From NCBI GenBank assembly GCA_964473505.1, contig CAYYPG010000001.1, forward strand, positions 1-56,555: a stretch of 56,555 nucleotides of DNA, given 5' to 3'. The translations under genes and the position numbers were made by a program. How positions within the stretch are numbered: position 1 is the first letter of the stretch; every line of letters begins with the position of its first letter. Shown piece after piece: positions 27,981-37,536 of this stretch. Source of the stretch: JAOABV01 sp964473505. GTDB lineage: Bacteria; Hydrothermota; Tepidihabitantia; Tepidihabitantales; CAIPLT01. The notes below the pieces were generated by a model. It worked only from the letters and a program-made list of their open reading frames with translations, was not told where the DNA came from and made no database searches.

Positions 27981-28399
27981 CATTTGAAAAAACAGGGGAG
28001 CCAAAATATTCGAGCCCAAAAGATATAGGTATCAGTAACCGAGAACACTCCTCTAGTATCGACCATTCTTTAACAGAAAAAGCGGCGATTGACTAAATCT
28101 CTAATATCATTATAATAATTTTTGAGAAAAACCTAATTAGCAGCAATAATTTACCGCGATTTGGCGATTGCTAAATATATTTTCTGAAATTACGGCTGGG
28201 TTAATTTATTATGAATATATCTGTTCGGACAAATACGAATAATAATGTTGATACTTATGTTTTTGGGAGCGCAAGCAGATAACTTGTAATACAAAACGAA
28301 GCAGTTATAATTATGAAAAGATAAGGATGAGGTTAATTTCGGTTCGTAGGTTTTTATTTGTTGGATTGATTGAGATGGATTAATGGAAAGTAAGTAATA
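27981..28399. other. Intergenic region, nothing identified
   Basis: About 420 bases between repeat copy 2 and the deacetylase-family gene. No frame, tRNA or clear promoter is seen. Confidence 0.4.
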
Positions 28400-29287
28400 A
28401 TGAAATTTATCTATTCAGATAAATATGAAGTCAATATTGGTGCCCATGTTTTCGTGACTCAAAAATATCGGCTGGTGAAAGAGCGATTAATTAGAGAAGG
28501 GTTAGCCCAAGAAAAAGATTTTATCTGTCCACAGAATTCCGATATTAAGGATATTGCCTTAGTTCACACCACTCAATATATTGATGATATGCTCAATTTA
28601 AAATGGACACAACGCACTGTTCGCTCGGAATTACCGCTTACTACCGAAATTATCAATGCGTATTTTTTGCACGCAGAAGGTACAATCCTTGCCTGCGAAC
28701 AAGCATTAAAAGATGGTATTGGTATGCATATTGGTGGTGGATTTCATCATGCGTTTGCTGACCACGCAGAAGGTTTTTGTTATGTCAATGATATTGCTGT
28801 GGGTATAAGGAAAATGCAATCTTTAAAAAAAATCAAGCGAGCAGCGGTAATTGATTGTGATTTACATCAAGGCAATGGAACCGCAAATATTTTCAAAAAT
28901 GACCCCACGGTCTTTACTTTTTCTATTCATCAGGAACTTCTCTATCCGATTAAGGAACAATCAGATTGGGATATCGGTTTAAATGATTATACAGGTGACG
29001 ATGAATATTTATCACTTTTACAGAACGCGGTAAACAAAATTTTTCGAGAACACAAACCCGAATTAGTAATCTATGTTGCCGGGGCAGACCCTTTCTATTT
29101 AGACCAGTTAGGGTCTTTGCGTTTGACAAAAGAAGGATTGCAGAAACGAGATGAGATTGTAATAAAAAATTGTCGAGAACAAAATATTCCAGCGGCGGTT
29201 ACGCTTGCTGGCGGATATGCCTATGATGTAAAAGATACGGTTGAGATCCATTTTAACACCTGCAAAATTTGTCTGCGATATTGCTGA
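28400..29287 (+). CDS. Histone-deacetylase/acetoin-utilisation family protein
   Basis: 295 residues of the arginase/deacetylase fold. Family motifs are GGGFHHAFADHAEGFCYVND (about 114-133), the zinc-site IDCDLHQGNGTANIF (about 152-166), FSIHQELLYP, and GADPFYLDQLGSL carrying the second zinc aspartate, then AGGYAYD near the end. The pattern is closest to the class IV (HDAC11-like) branch. The substrate is unknown; bacterial relatives act on small acetylated amines or proteins. The frame ends NTCKICLRYC, whereas the +1 frame continues as VCDIAERIIKMIKY, the usual helix after NT.K, so a one-base frameshift near 29268 is likely. Confidence 0.82.
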   Translation: MKFIYSDKYEVNIGAHVFVTQKYRLVKERLIREGLAQEKDFICPQNSDIKDIALVHTTQYIDDMLNLKWTQRTVRSELPLTTEIINAYFLHAEGTILACEQALKDGIGMHIGGGFHHAFADHAEGFCYVNDIAVGIRKMQSLKKIKRAAVIDCDLHQGNGTANIFKNDPTVFTFSIHQELLYPIKEQSDWDIGLNDYTGDDEYLSLLQNAVNKIFREHKPELVIYVAGADPFYLDQLGSLRLTKEGLQKRDEIVIKNCREQNIPAAVTLAGGYAYDVKDTVEIHFNTCKICLRYC

Positions 29288-29685
29288 ACGGATTATCAAA
29301 ATGATAAAATATATTCAAGTGTTGCGCATTCGGTTTTCAATCAACAATATTCAATCCACCCGACAAGAAGATCTGTCTTGCGACCACAAGGCATTTCAAC
29401 TTAATAAAGAATTTGGATCGGATGAGTAATATAAAAACATCCTTACATCCGCAAAATGGTCGTAAATTCATCATATATAAGTAAGTTGGTTAAACATTTT
29501 GCCATTATTATTAGGACACGAAAATTTTTAATCTCAGTCTGTAACTGAAGTAGGTTTTCTAATCGGTTAAACAGAGAAACTGTAGCGGTTAACAGAGCTG
29601 GTTTTTTCTATGTGAATAAATACAGAATACGCAATAGACATAAGATAACTGAAATGGTTGTCGTTAAAATAGAAACGTATATCCG
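29288..29685. other. Intergenic region
   Basis: The first 140 bases are probably the frameshifted end of the deacetylase-family gene (open to a TAA near 29429). The rest holds no gene. TTATTATTAGGACACG near 29508 loosely resembles part of the 8864 tandem repeat. Confidence 0.4.
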
Positions 29686-30879
29686 ATGGTAAAAATTATT
29701 CAGATATTACATTGTTCGCCGTCTTGGGTTTCTCAGAACTTAGGAGAAAATATTTTTGATGGCTGGCAGACCAGGACCGCAAAAGCGCTACAAAGACTGA
29801 ATATGGCTAATTGTTTAATCGAGTGCTGGGTTGTGGAAAAGCAATATCGCAAACCAGTTGTGTTCCAAAAGGACGGTATTCGTTATCGTATTTTTCCCTC
29901 GTTTCCTTTAACCTATGGTCGGGAAATTTCTGTTGATCTGATAAAAGCAATTGAGGCTGAAAAAGCTTCGCCGGTAATTTTGCACATTCACGGGCTTTTT
30001 AATTGGACAACATATCTTATCGCTTTGTTATTTCCTGAGTTACCGATTGTCGTTCAACAGCATGGTGATTGTCCGCCACTTTATCTTTTAGGCCGACGCC
30101 AGCGACTTTTTCTCTTCTTGCCGCTGCTTTTATTTGAAGAGATGTTTATGCGTTATGTGTTGAAACGAATCGACTACATTTTTTGTTTAACCTCAACAGT
30201 GCAAAATGTCTTACATCTTTTGGGCATGAAAAATAAATGTTTTCTACAAGGTATGGGTGTCGATTTTAATTTATTTGTGCCCAGTTCTAAAATCCTATCC
30301 CGTAAGAAATTGAATCTGCCTGTTGATAAAAAGATTATAGTTTATGTGGGTAAAGCCTATACTTATAAAGGTTGTGACCAAGTTATTAATGCGTATCAAA
30401 AATTGAAAACAAAGTATGATATCGATCTTGTAATGGTAGGAGTTTCTAATGCTGACGAGTTATATCAATCAGCAGTTAAGGCGGGAGCCAAAATTTTTTC
30501 GCGGGTTAACCATGAGGAACTTGTCGATTTCTATCGCTCGGCAGATGTTTATGTTTTACCAGGCTCGAAGATTTTTAATCGTTGGGGTGGTATCGGTGTG
30601 AGCACAATTGAAAGCCTGGCTTGTAATATTCCAGTTGTTTCTGGAACCTTGATTCATTTTCCGAACAAAATTTATACTGTCGGATTTTGTGCCGAAAGTT
30701 TCGAGCAAATCATCAATGGTATTGAATATATTTTTAATCATCCGCAATCATTTAACGGTGTTCGCGAACAGGCGCAAAAATATTATGATTGGCGAGTAAT
30801 TAGCCAAAACACCCTGAAGATTTATCAAATGCTTTTAGATAAATACTATAATCTCCAGTTGACATTTGATACAAACTAA
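29686..30879 (+). CDS. Glycosyltransferase, GT4-like
   Basis: 397 residues, GT-B fold. It opens with VKIIQILHCSPSWVSQNLGE, and a conserved ILHIHGLFNW with VQQHGDCPP lies in the acceptor domain. The nucleotide-sugar domain has KIIVYVGKAYTYKGCDQVIN (about 217-236), DFYRSADVYVLPGS and GIGVSTIESLACNIPVVSG (about 304-322), where the glutamate contacts the sugar nucleotide. No membrane helix, so it is a cytosolic or peripheral enzyme. The next gene begins three bases after its stop, so the two are co-translated. The ribosome site is poor. Confidence 0.87.
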   Translation: MVKIIQILHCSPSWVSQNLGENIFDGWQTRTAKALQRLNMANCLIECWVVEKQYRKPVVFQKDGIRYRIFPSFPLTYGREISVDLIKAIEAEKASPVILHIHGLFNWTTYLIALLFPELPIVVQQHGDCPPLYLLGRRQRLFLFLPLLLFEEMFMRYVLKRIDYIFCLTSTVQNVLHLLGMKNKCFLQGMGVDFNLFVPSSKILSRKKLNLPVDKKIIVYVGKAYTYKGCDQVINAYQKLKTKYDIDLVMVGVSNADELYQSAVKAGAKIFSRVNHEELVDFYRSADVYVLPGSKIFNRWGGIGVSTIESLACNIPVVSGTLIHFPNKIYTVGFCAESFEQIINGIEYIFNHPQSFNGVREQAQKYYDWRVISQNTLKIYQMLLDKYYNLQLTFDTN

Positions 30880-30882
30880 AAA

Positions 30883-31887
30883 ATGCTTTGCCGGTATATT
30901 AAAAAATCAAAGTTTAGTTCCGTGTCGCCTAAAGTCGGTTTTATTACTTGGTATACCGCAACTCGTTCACGAATCTTAGCGAAAGAACTCAAAGCCGATT
31001 TAATTACGATGAGGTATAAGCCGAAGGCTCGTTTTATTAGATTACTCTCCACACCATTAATAATTGGCTTAACGCTTTTAAAATTATCACGAAAAAATTA
31101 TGATATAGTTTTCGCGCAAATTCCGCCTCTCGGTTCGGCTTTGGCAGGTTTTCTCTATTCGAAGATTTATAGTAAAAAACTGATATTTGATACTCATTCT
31201 GGTCTCTTTTTTCCTAAGTGTTGGCATCAGAATTTATACTTGTTATTCTACCGGATAATGCTAAAATATATCACTATGAATCTTGTGCATAATGAAGGAA
31301 TTCTTAAGCGTAGTACACTTAACAATACCCGAACCATAGTCTTAGAAGATAGATTGCCGTTTAAATTGTTGGACAGTAACTTGCATCCTAACCGAGAAAG
31401 ATTTCGGATTGCGGTGATTTGTGGTTATGGCAAAGACGAACCACTGCAGATAATATTAGAAAGTATCAGATTAGTACCGGAAGTAGAATTCTATTTAACC
31501 GGCGATTCTCGCGTTCTAAAAACGAAATATTTCCTTCCTGAAAATATCATCTTAACCGGCCATCTAATTGATGATGAGTATGAAAAATTCTTAAGAACAG
31601 CTGATGCAATCATGGCCCTTACTAATCGTCCCGATACAGTGCTTTGTGGAGCTTATGAAGCAGTAAGTTTGGCAAAGCCGTTAATTACATCTGATTTACC
31701 AATGTTGCGAAAATATTTTTCTAAAGGTACAATTCATGCAACCAATGATGCCCACTCAATTGCATCAGCAATAAGACTACTGGTCAATAACTATGAACGA
31801 TTACAAAACGAAATGCGGGAATTGAGAAAAGAAAAAGAAATAGTCTGGCAAGAACAATTTAAACCCTTAAAGCAATTATTATCATAA
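30883..31887 (+). CDS. Glycosyltransferase-like protein
   Basis: 334 residues. The N-terminal part has KVGFITWYTATRSRILAKEL and a hydrophobic patch (TPLIIGLTLLKLS) common in membrane-associated GT-B enzymes. Then come FDTHSGLFFPKCWHQNLYLL (acceptor site) and RIAVICGYGKDEPLQIILES in the second domain, followed by GHLIDDEYEKFLRTADAIMA and GAYEAVSLAKPLITSDLPML. It resembles DUF1972/GT4-type transferases of capsule clusters. It directly follows another glycosyltransferase and probably adds the next sugar of the same glycan. Confidence 0.75.
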   Translation: MLCRYIKKSKFSSVSPKVGFITWYTATRSRILAKELKADLITMRYKPKARFIRLLSTPLIIGLTLLKLSRKNYDIVFAQIPPLGSALAGFLYSKIYSKKLIFDTHSGLFFPKCWHQNLYLLFYRIMLKYITMNLVHNEGILKRSTLNNTRTIVLEDRLPFKLLDSNLHPNRERFRIAVICGYGKDEPLQIILESIRLVPEVEFYLTGDSRVLKTKYFLPENIILTGHLIDDEYEKFLRTADAIMALTNRPDTVLCGAYEAVSLAKPLITSDLPMLRKYFSKGTIHATNDAHSIASAIRLLVNNYERLQNEMRELRKEKEIVWQEQFKPLKQLLS

Positions 31888-32006
31888 AGATGACGATACT
31901 GTTTTCAGTGCAAGATTTAGCGATTTCAGAAATTTGTAGTTTGCTCTAATCTTATTTATTTGTGATTTATTGGTAAATTGATTTATGTTTCTGGAATTAA
32001 TTTAAT

Positions 32007-32432
32007 ATGACCGTAATAAAATTTCGAAGACTAAAACCAGTCCCATTTCCCCAATACCAAACTGCAGAAGCTTCGGGTATAGATTTACATTCAGCAGAAT
32101 CTTTAACAATTAAACCAGGAGAGTTTCAAGTAATTGACACGGGTATTGCCATTGAATTACCCAAAGGTTTAGAAGCACAAGTCAGGCCTCGTTCAGGATT
32201 AGCTGTAAAATATGGAATTGGAGTGCTAAATAGTCCAGGAACAATTGACGCTGATTATCGGGGTGAGATAAAAGTAATTTTATTTAATTTCGGCAAAAAA
32301 ACCTTTAAAATCAAAAAATACGACCGCATTGCACAATTAGTGTTTTCTTCGGTAACAAAAGTTACTTTGAAAGAACAGAAAAAATTGTCTAAAACTGCTC
32401 GGGGTTCAGGTGGCTTTGGCCATACTGGATAA
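32007..32432 (+). CDS. dut: dUTP diphosphatase
   Basis: 141 residues, trimeric dUTPase that makes dUMP and pyrophosphate. All five motifs are present: ASGIDLHSAE (I), RPRSGLAVKYGIGVLNSPGT with the serine (II), IDADYRGEIKVILFN (III), DRIAQLVF (IV) and the flexible RGSGGFGHTG tail (V). The length is normal. No Shine-Dalgarno is visible (TTAATTTAAT precedes the ATG). Confidence 0.96.
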   Translation: MTVIKFRRLKPVPFPQYQTAEASGIDLHSAESLTIKPGEFQVIDTGIAIELPKGLEAQVRPRSGLAVKYGIGVLNSPGTIDADYRGEIKVILFNFGKKTFKIKKYDRIAQLVFSSVTKVTLKEQKKLSKTARGSGGFGHTG

Positions 32433-32759
32433 CTTGTGAACTACCTTATTTTAGTCTTAAGTCCACTCGGTTTTAATACTATTTAAACACCAACATAGGT
32501 ATTACCGCTAATTGAGAACTCTAAAAAGTGCTTGCCTAACCCGAGTTTTAATTATTTTCATGTCAGCAACACTAATAAATATCGCCATATCGGGATTCTA
32601 CTTGCGCAGTCGTGCATAAAGAAAGATTAGCAGAAGGCGACGATTACCCAAAATATTATGCTGAGCTGAAGCAAAGTGAGACGAAATCAACTTCGGCTAA
32701 CAAAAGAGAAATTTTGCAGAACTTTCTATTTAGTAATATCGCGGTAAGTTAAATTCCTT
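32433..32759. other. Intergenic region
   Basis: No gene recognised. A word GAACTCTAAAAAGTGCTTGC near 32516 resembles one end of the 110-bp inverted-repeat family. GC content rises locally near 32590-32700, but no structure is clear. Confidence 0.35.
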
Positions 32760-33008
32760 TTAGGATATTTTGCTATTGGTCTTCTTCATCAACTCAACCA
32801 AAGATTTTTTAACTCTGCGATGCCTATTAGCCTTACAGTTAAAGTATTGACATCTTTCATTATCAATATTACTCTTATATATCTCAAACACCTCGTCTCT
32901 GATTATTATGTACTTTCCCGCTTGCAAAATTTTTCGTGCGCAACGTTCAATGTCTTTGTGCGCTAAATCTAAATAGAAAAATCTTTTTGAATATAACTCT
33001 AATTTATT
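32760..33008 (-). pseudogene. Truncated small ORF remnant, function unknown
   Basis: An 83-codon open stretch on the minus strand without an ATG. It reads, in part, FFYLDLAHKDIERCARKIL, then KYIIIRDEVFEIYKSN, then ERCQYFNCKANRHRRVKKSL, ending in TAA at 32760-32762. The composition is protein-like (charged, amphipathic, three cysteines) and unlike the surrounding AT-rich DNA. A TAG closes the frame upstream. It is probably the 3' remnant of a lost gene. I do not recognise the family. Confidence 0.35.
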
Positions 33009-33020
33009 CTATAATTTATT

Positions 33021-35726
33021 CTATCTTAAAATAACTGCTTTTTGAATCAAACTGCCTTGAGGAGTTTTTAGTTCGCAAAAATAGATGCCGTTCGTTAATT
33101 TTTTGGAATTTTGGTCAGTACCATCCCAATTAATACTAGAACCAGAAACCTTGACTGTCTTTATTAAAGCCCCGGAAAGATTGTAAATATTCAATTGAGC
33201 ATTATCGGTAACTGGTAATGGGAAGCGAATAGTTGTCCGGTCAGAAAACGGATTAGGAGATAAAGATAGAGTGTATAGGTTATTTATTACTCGAGTCGGA
33301 GTTCTCGTTTCGGTCTCTTCGATACCAGGTAGGCGTTCGCCGAAAAATGTCAGAATTCGACGCATTACATCCCATTTTTGAATATACCTTAAAGGCGAAT
33401 GATTAATGGCTTCAAATGGCATGCCGAAATATACAACTTTATAATTTCCACTATAGTGGATCGCACCGTAAATTGTTGTATCTGGATATCCGCGATACCA
33501 AAAGCATCCCCTAGCTCCACTAAGTGGCCTGATGCCGTCATTGGAACGAGAATTGCCGGCGCCACCAGCACCTCCTAAGACAACTGTATCGCCGTAAATG
33601 CCACCAATCGGGTCATTAGGCACACCGATTGCAAAAAGAATACCAGTACTATTAGTTACATAAGATGCCCGAAGATAATTGGAATAGAAGGAAGACGAAC
33701 CAATATGTTGACCTAAATTTTGTCCGCAAATGAAGAGTTTGTTTCCCAAGTTAAGATAACTGGTGAGATTGGTAATATCGGTAGTTGTTAGGGTGTTCAA
33801 ACTGTCTAAACCTGTAAACCAGACTGTTACCGGGTAATTGGATAGTGTTTCTAATGGTGGCGAACCCGCACTGGTTACAGTCCAAAGTCGATAGAAGGTT
33901 TTCAACGAATCAATTGCTTCTTTATAGTATATTTCATAATTAGCACCTTCATCATCATCTACTAAAAGAATTCGGGGAAAACAGATGTTAACATAGATTG
34001 TATCTAAAGTGCTTAAAGATGGCGGGTTGGCATTTTTCTGAATAATAAATCTAACTCGATGAGGTACGGCATTGGCATTAACAGTAAAGACAAAGGAATC
34101 CGCAGAACAATTTTGGGATGCACCGGCATTAATGTTAGGAAAATTGGCTGTGTTTTTGATAATTGTAACATCTGGGTCATTAGTAATGAGTATTGCCGAT
34201 ACATTGGTGGCATTTTGATAACCTCGTTCATTGGTTAAGGTTATGATCAAACTTACGGTCTCGTTATTTTGTGGATAGTTATTGTTCCCATCATTTATTC
34301 GGAAGTCGGTGGTTTTAAGATGACTTCTAATTGGCTGATATATTGCTTTGGTAGCATTAATACGTCCATAACCGCAATTTCCTGCAGCGTATTGGGGATC
34401 AGGCATTGGATCGCAGGACTGGAAAATTCTTAGAGTGCATTCAGCATTAGTCATTCGAGGGTACATTGATTTTATGAGTGCGGCAAGACCGGCAACGCAC
34501 GGTGTTGACATTGAGGTACCATCCCAAGCACCATATCCATTATTGGGGTCTGTGGTCAGTACCGCTGTGCCCGGAGCACAAACATCGACAAATGGGCCAT
34601 AATTTGATTGTCCCGGACCCGGCCAATCTGAAAGATAGTCATTCTGATCAGTTGCTGCAACACAGATAACATTTTGATAACATGCCGGATATCTCAATAC
34701 GCCTGGTGGATGGGTTTCACAATTACCTGCGGAAGCCATTAAAACACAACCGCCAGCCCAGGCATAATTGATTGCATCTTGATATGCTTGTTGATAAACT
34801 GAACCACCAAAGGACATACTTACTGCCCAAACTCGGCGAGTTACCGCATAATAAAGTGCCGGTAAATAATTGTAAATATAACCACTGTGGCCACAGCGTG
34901 CATCGACATAACGACAACCCCAACTATAACTGGCAATCCCGACATTATTATCAGTATGAGCGATAGGAATGCCGACACAGTTTGTGCCATGGTCATCTCC
35001 AGGATTAGGATAAGGATTAGGGTCATTGCCAATCCAGTCCCAACCAATCACATCATCCGTATATAAGTTTCCGTCTTGGTCAATACCATCGAAATCACCG
35101 CCTTGAGATGCAGGATAAGGGTCAAATCGTCGGTTGTTATTAATATCTTCAGCAGTATTAATGGAATAGACATATTTCAAATCATCATGATTATAATCAA
35201 TACCGCAATCAATAATCATTACCGTTACAGTGGAATCGCCTAAAATGCCATCCCAAGCTAAAGCACATTGAGATTTAAACAAGTGCCATTGGGAACTGTA
35301 ATAAGGGTCATTAGGTATGCGGTCCACTTGAAAGATGTAATCAGGTTCAGCATATTGAATAACACCGGTTTTCTCGTAATCTTTTATTATTTGCATCACA
35401 TCTTTGCTTTCAGGAAAATCAAAACGATAGAATAAATCCATACCATATTGCTTAGCCAATTCGCTGGGATTGGGATCAGGAATAATTTTTTCTACTTTAT
35501 AAACTTGCCATTGTCGGTTTAACTGGTCAATTTGCAAAATATTGGTTTTTGCGATACCGTCAACAACTTCAGTCTCAATTTTACCCCGAAATTCCGGCTT
35601 AAATTTTACAATCATTGTTCCGAGTAAATATCGGTTACCGTTTGCTATGCCAACACCTCGCAGGAATTCAGCCGAAGTTAGACTAATAAGCGTTAACAAA
35701 ATAAAAATAATAATTTTATTTAACAT
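33021..35726 (-). CDS. Secreted subtilisin-like (S8) serine protease with sorting tail
   Basis: 901 residues. A signal peptide (1-19) and an inhibitor-like propeptide (about 35-135, with MIVKFKPEF) precede the peptidase domain. The catalytic triad is D173 in MIIDCGIDYNHDDL, H246 in GDDHGTNCVG and S405 in DGTSMSTPCVAG; the oxyanion residue is N335 in SAGN. An acidic insertion between D and H (about 193-228) looks calcium-binding. Later come a beta-sandwich region and a Rossmann-like segment, then the Por/T9SS type A tail (LSPNPFSDRTTIRFPLP, LTNGIYFCELK, ending VILR). It is exported to the surface or outside. It has its own promoter and a GGAGGAC ribosome site. Confidence 0.92.
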   Translation of the reverse strand: MLNKIIIFILLTLISLTSAEFLRGVGIANGNRYLLGTMIVKFKPEFRGKIETEVVDGIAKTNILQIDQLNRQWQVYKVEKIIPDPNPSELAKQYGMDLFYRFDFPESKDVMQIIKDYEKTGVIQYAEPDYIFQVDRIPNDPYYSSQWHLFKSQCALAWDGILGDSTVTVMIIDCGIDYNHDDLKYVYSINTAEDINNNRRFDPYPASQGGDFDGIDQDGNLYTDDVIGWDWIGNDPNPYPNPGDDHGTNCVGIPIAHTDNNVGIASYSWGCRYVDARCGHSGYIYNYLPALYYAVTRRVWAVSMSFGGSVYQQAYQDAINYAWAGGCVLMASAGNCETHPPGVLRYPACYQNVICVAATDQNDYLSDWPGPGQSNYGPFVDVCAPGTAVLTTDPNNGYGAWDGTSMSTPCVAGLAALIKSMYPRMTNAECTLRIFQSCDPMPDPQYAAGNCGYGRINATKAIYQPIRSHLKTTDFRINDGNNNYPQNNETVSLIITLTNERGYQNATNVSAILITNDPDVTIIKNTANFPNINAGASQNCSADSFVFTVNANAVPHRVRFIIQKNANPPSLSTLDTIYVNICFPRILLVDDDEGANYEIYYKEAIDSLKTFYRLWTVTSAGSPPLETLSNYPVTVWFTGLDSLNTLTTTDITNLTSYLNLGNKLFICGQNLGQHIGSSSFYSNYLRASYVTNSTGILFAIGVPNDPIGGIYGDTVVLGGAGGAGNSRSNDGIRPLSGARGCFWYRGYPDTTIYGAIHYSGNYKVVYFGMPFEAINHSPLRYIQKWDVMRRILTFFGERLPGIEETETRTPTRVINNLYTLSLSPNPFSDRTTIRFPLPVTDNAQLNIYNLSGALIKTVKVSGSSINWDGTDQNSKKLTNGIYFCELKTPQGSLIQKAVILR

Positions 35727-35773
35727 AAAGTCCTCCGAAAATAAATTTTAATACCATCATTAATGATAAATAA

Positions 35774-35802
35774 ATTATAAATTGTAATCACTGCTGTGTC
35801 AA
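35774..35802 (-). promoter_or_regulatory. Consensus sigma70 promoter for the S8 protease gene
   Basis: On the minus strand TTGACA (35797-35802), 17 bases and TATAAT (35774-35779), followed by a leader of about 40 bases. It has the same perfect form as the promoter of the M14 peptidase at 9292. Confidence 0.82.
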
Positions 35803-35977
35803 GAAATAGATTTAAAGGCTTTTTCATCTCGTACGACAAATAGATTATCAATAGCTAATATTTGATTATATATGCTAACTTTAATCAAGAATTCTTGACT
35901 CGTAACTTAAGTTTTTTTAAAGGGAAACGATAAAATTACTGATAATTAGTGATAAAAATTTAGTTTTGTCTTACTTT

Positions 35978-36877
35978 TTAAATTACTTTTTGAAAAATTT
36001 CGGTATTATTCTGAACTAATGTTGGAGCGATTATTTGGTCAAATCTCTTAATACATTCAAGTGCGGATTCTTTAGGCCGGACTTCAAAGATAAAATAGGC
36101 ATTCGTATTCGCGAGTAATTCGAAATAGGGCTGAAAATTAATATTACCTTCACCAATGATATTATGTTGATCCCATTCGCCATTGTTATCGTGGATATGG
36201 CAGTTTTTGATATGTCGGTGATTGTCCCAAAAGAATTTTAGTTCTTGTTCTTTCTCTATTCCAGAAAAACGATTAATATGACCGATGTCCATTGTTAAGC
36301 CGAATCTTCCGCCTAATAATTGCGGAATCATATTGAGCACAAAGGGATAGCGAAAGCCACCAACATTTTCCAAACAGAGCATTGTTTTCGGTGGAATATT
36401 TTTTTTGAGTTTCAACAAAGCACTATAAAGATGTTGATTGTAAAAATCAGGGTAAATCTCAAAAGTTCGAAATTTTTGTGCCGAGATCCCAAAACTCATA
36501 TCCGTACCTAAATGGAAGGTAACGCGCTTGACGCCAACTTCTTGTGTTTGTTGGAGCAATTTGATTAATGATTTGATAACAAAATTTTGAGTTGATTGGT
36601 CAGGAATAAAAAATGAGAGGCCTTCAGGAGCATGAAAAAGCAAGGTCATTTTATGTTTTCGCAAGTATTTTGCAATGATTCGGCGGTTTTTGGCATTATG
36701 AATTTGTTGAGCGAAATCAATATTATTAAGATTTAATTCTAACACTCTAATTTTATGGTCTAAAGCAAACTCGCAAGCTGAGAGAATATTATCAAAATCG
36801 AAAAGAATTTGAATGCCTAACCGCTTTTTAATCTTCGCCACTATTTTAGATGTTTGATGGGTAGGAAAACCGGTCAT
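35978..36877 (-). CDS. Sugar isomerase/epimerase-like TIM-barrel protein
   Basis: 299 residues from ATG 36877 (a TTG five codons upstream gives a longer form). It shows the xylose-isomerase-like/endonuclease IV barrel pattern: LELNLNNIDF, FHAPEGLSFF, VKRVTFHLGTDMSF, CLENVGGFRYPF with the metal glutamate, GLTMDIGHINRF, NCHIHDNNGEWDQHNIIGEG (metal His/Asp) and FEVRPKESALECI. It could be a sugar epimerase or a divergent AP endonuclease; the H-x-H-D-N-x-G style favours isomerase-type chemistry. It follows the NifU-like gene by about 50 bases. Confidence 0.8.
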   Translation of the reverse strand: MTGFPTHQTSKIVAKIKKRLGIQILFDFDNILSACEFALDHKIRVLELNLNNIDFAQQIHNAKNRRIIAKYLRKHKMTLLFHAPEGLSFFIPDQSTQNFVIKSLIKLLQQTQEVGVKRVTFHLGTDMSFGISAQKFRTFEIYPDFYNQHLYSALLKLKKNIPPKTMLCLENVGGFRYPFVLNMIPQLLGGRFGLTMDIGHINRFSGIEKEQELKFFWDNHRHIKNCHIHDNNGEWDQHNIIGEGNINFQPYFELLANTNAYFIFEVRPKESALECIKRFDQIIAPTLVQNNTEIFQKVI

Positions 36878-36927
36878 GGGGTAAGCATTCAAAAGTTAAA
36901 TCTTATTGGAAAAGTTTAAGAACAGAT

Positions 36928-37164
36928 TTATACGACTTCAACTCTTTGAACTTCAGGAACAGCGTCTTTAAGTGTTTTTTCCACACCTAAAGTTAAAGTC
37001 ATTTGTGAGAAAGGACAACTAGCACAAGCACCTTGTAAACGTACCTGCACAACGCCATTATCTAAAATTTTAACCAATTCAATATTACCACCATCAGCCT
37101 GAAGACTTGGTCGAATCGTTTGTTCAATTAAATTTTTTATTTTTTCTTTAGTTTCTTCAGTCAT
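36928..37164 (-). CDS. NifU C-terminal domain protein (Fe-S scaffold/carrier)
   Basis: 78 residues, the complete Nfu domain. It has the conserved start IEQTIRPSLQADGGNIELV and the cluster-binding CASC in GACASCPFSQMTLTLGVEKT, ending in VPEVQRVEVV. It carries [4Fe-4S] clusters to apoproteins, which suits a genome rich in ferredoxin-type enzymes. ATG 37164 follows AAGGAGACC. An upstream TTGACT-N16-TATATG (about 37388-37420, minus) may be the promoter. Confidence 0.9.
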   Translation of the reverse strand: MTEETKEKIKNLIEQTIRPSLQADGGNIELVKILDNGVVQVRLQGACASCPFSQMTLTLGVEKTLKDAVPEVQRVEVV

Positions 37165-37536
37165 TTTTGGTCTCCTTAAATAACCACAGAAAACATAAAG
37201 ATTTTTTGCATATCAACAAATTAGCAAAATCAAACCTATTAGCATTGTTCTTTAATTTATTACTCATATAGCACATTATCGTTTGAATACCAGCCTTAAA
37301 AACAACCAGCAATTTATTATGAGAAGACTTTTGAAAATGCCATAAAAAGTCTAAAACTTCCGGAAGAAAACAAGTAGTTACTTTAAGCATATAATGGCTA
37401 TTAGGCAGAAGTCAAACTTGTCAGGATTTTCGATAATCGTTATGACTGTGGTTATTATATGATTTTTCATTTAATTTTGAGTGTATAAGTAAATTGTTTT
37501 CGCACATTTTAAAGCATTTGATGTAAAATTCTAAAT
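37165..37536. other. Intergenic region, no supported gene
   Basis: A 77-codon minus-strand frame (37157-37390) overlaps the NifU start, has no ribosome site and no recognisable pattern, and is probably chance. Nothing else is seen apart from the possible NifU promoter. Confidence 0.4.

Noticed and set aside
37157..37390. 77-codon ORF upstream of the NifU-like gene
   Set aside because: It overlaps the NifU start, has no ribosome site and shows no family pattern; it is more likely the leader region.
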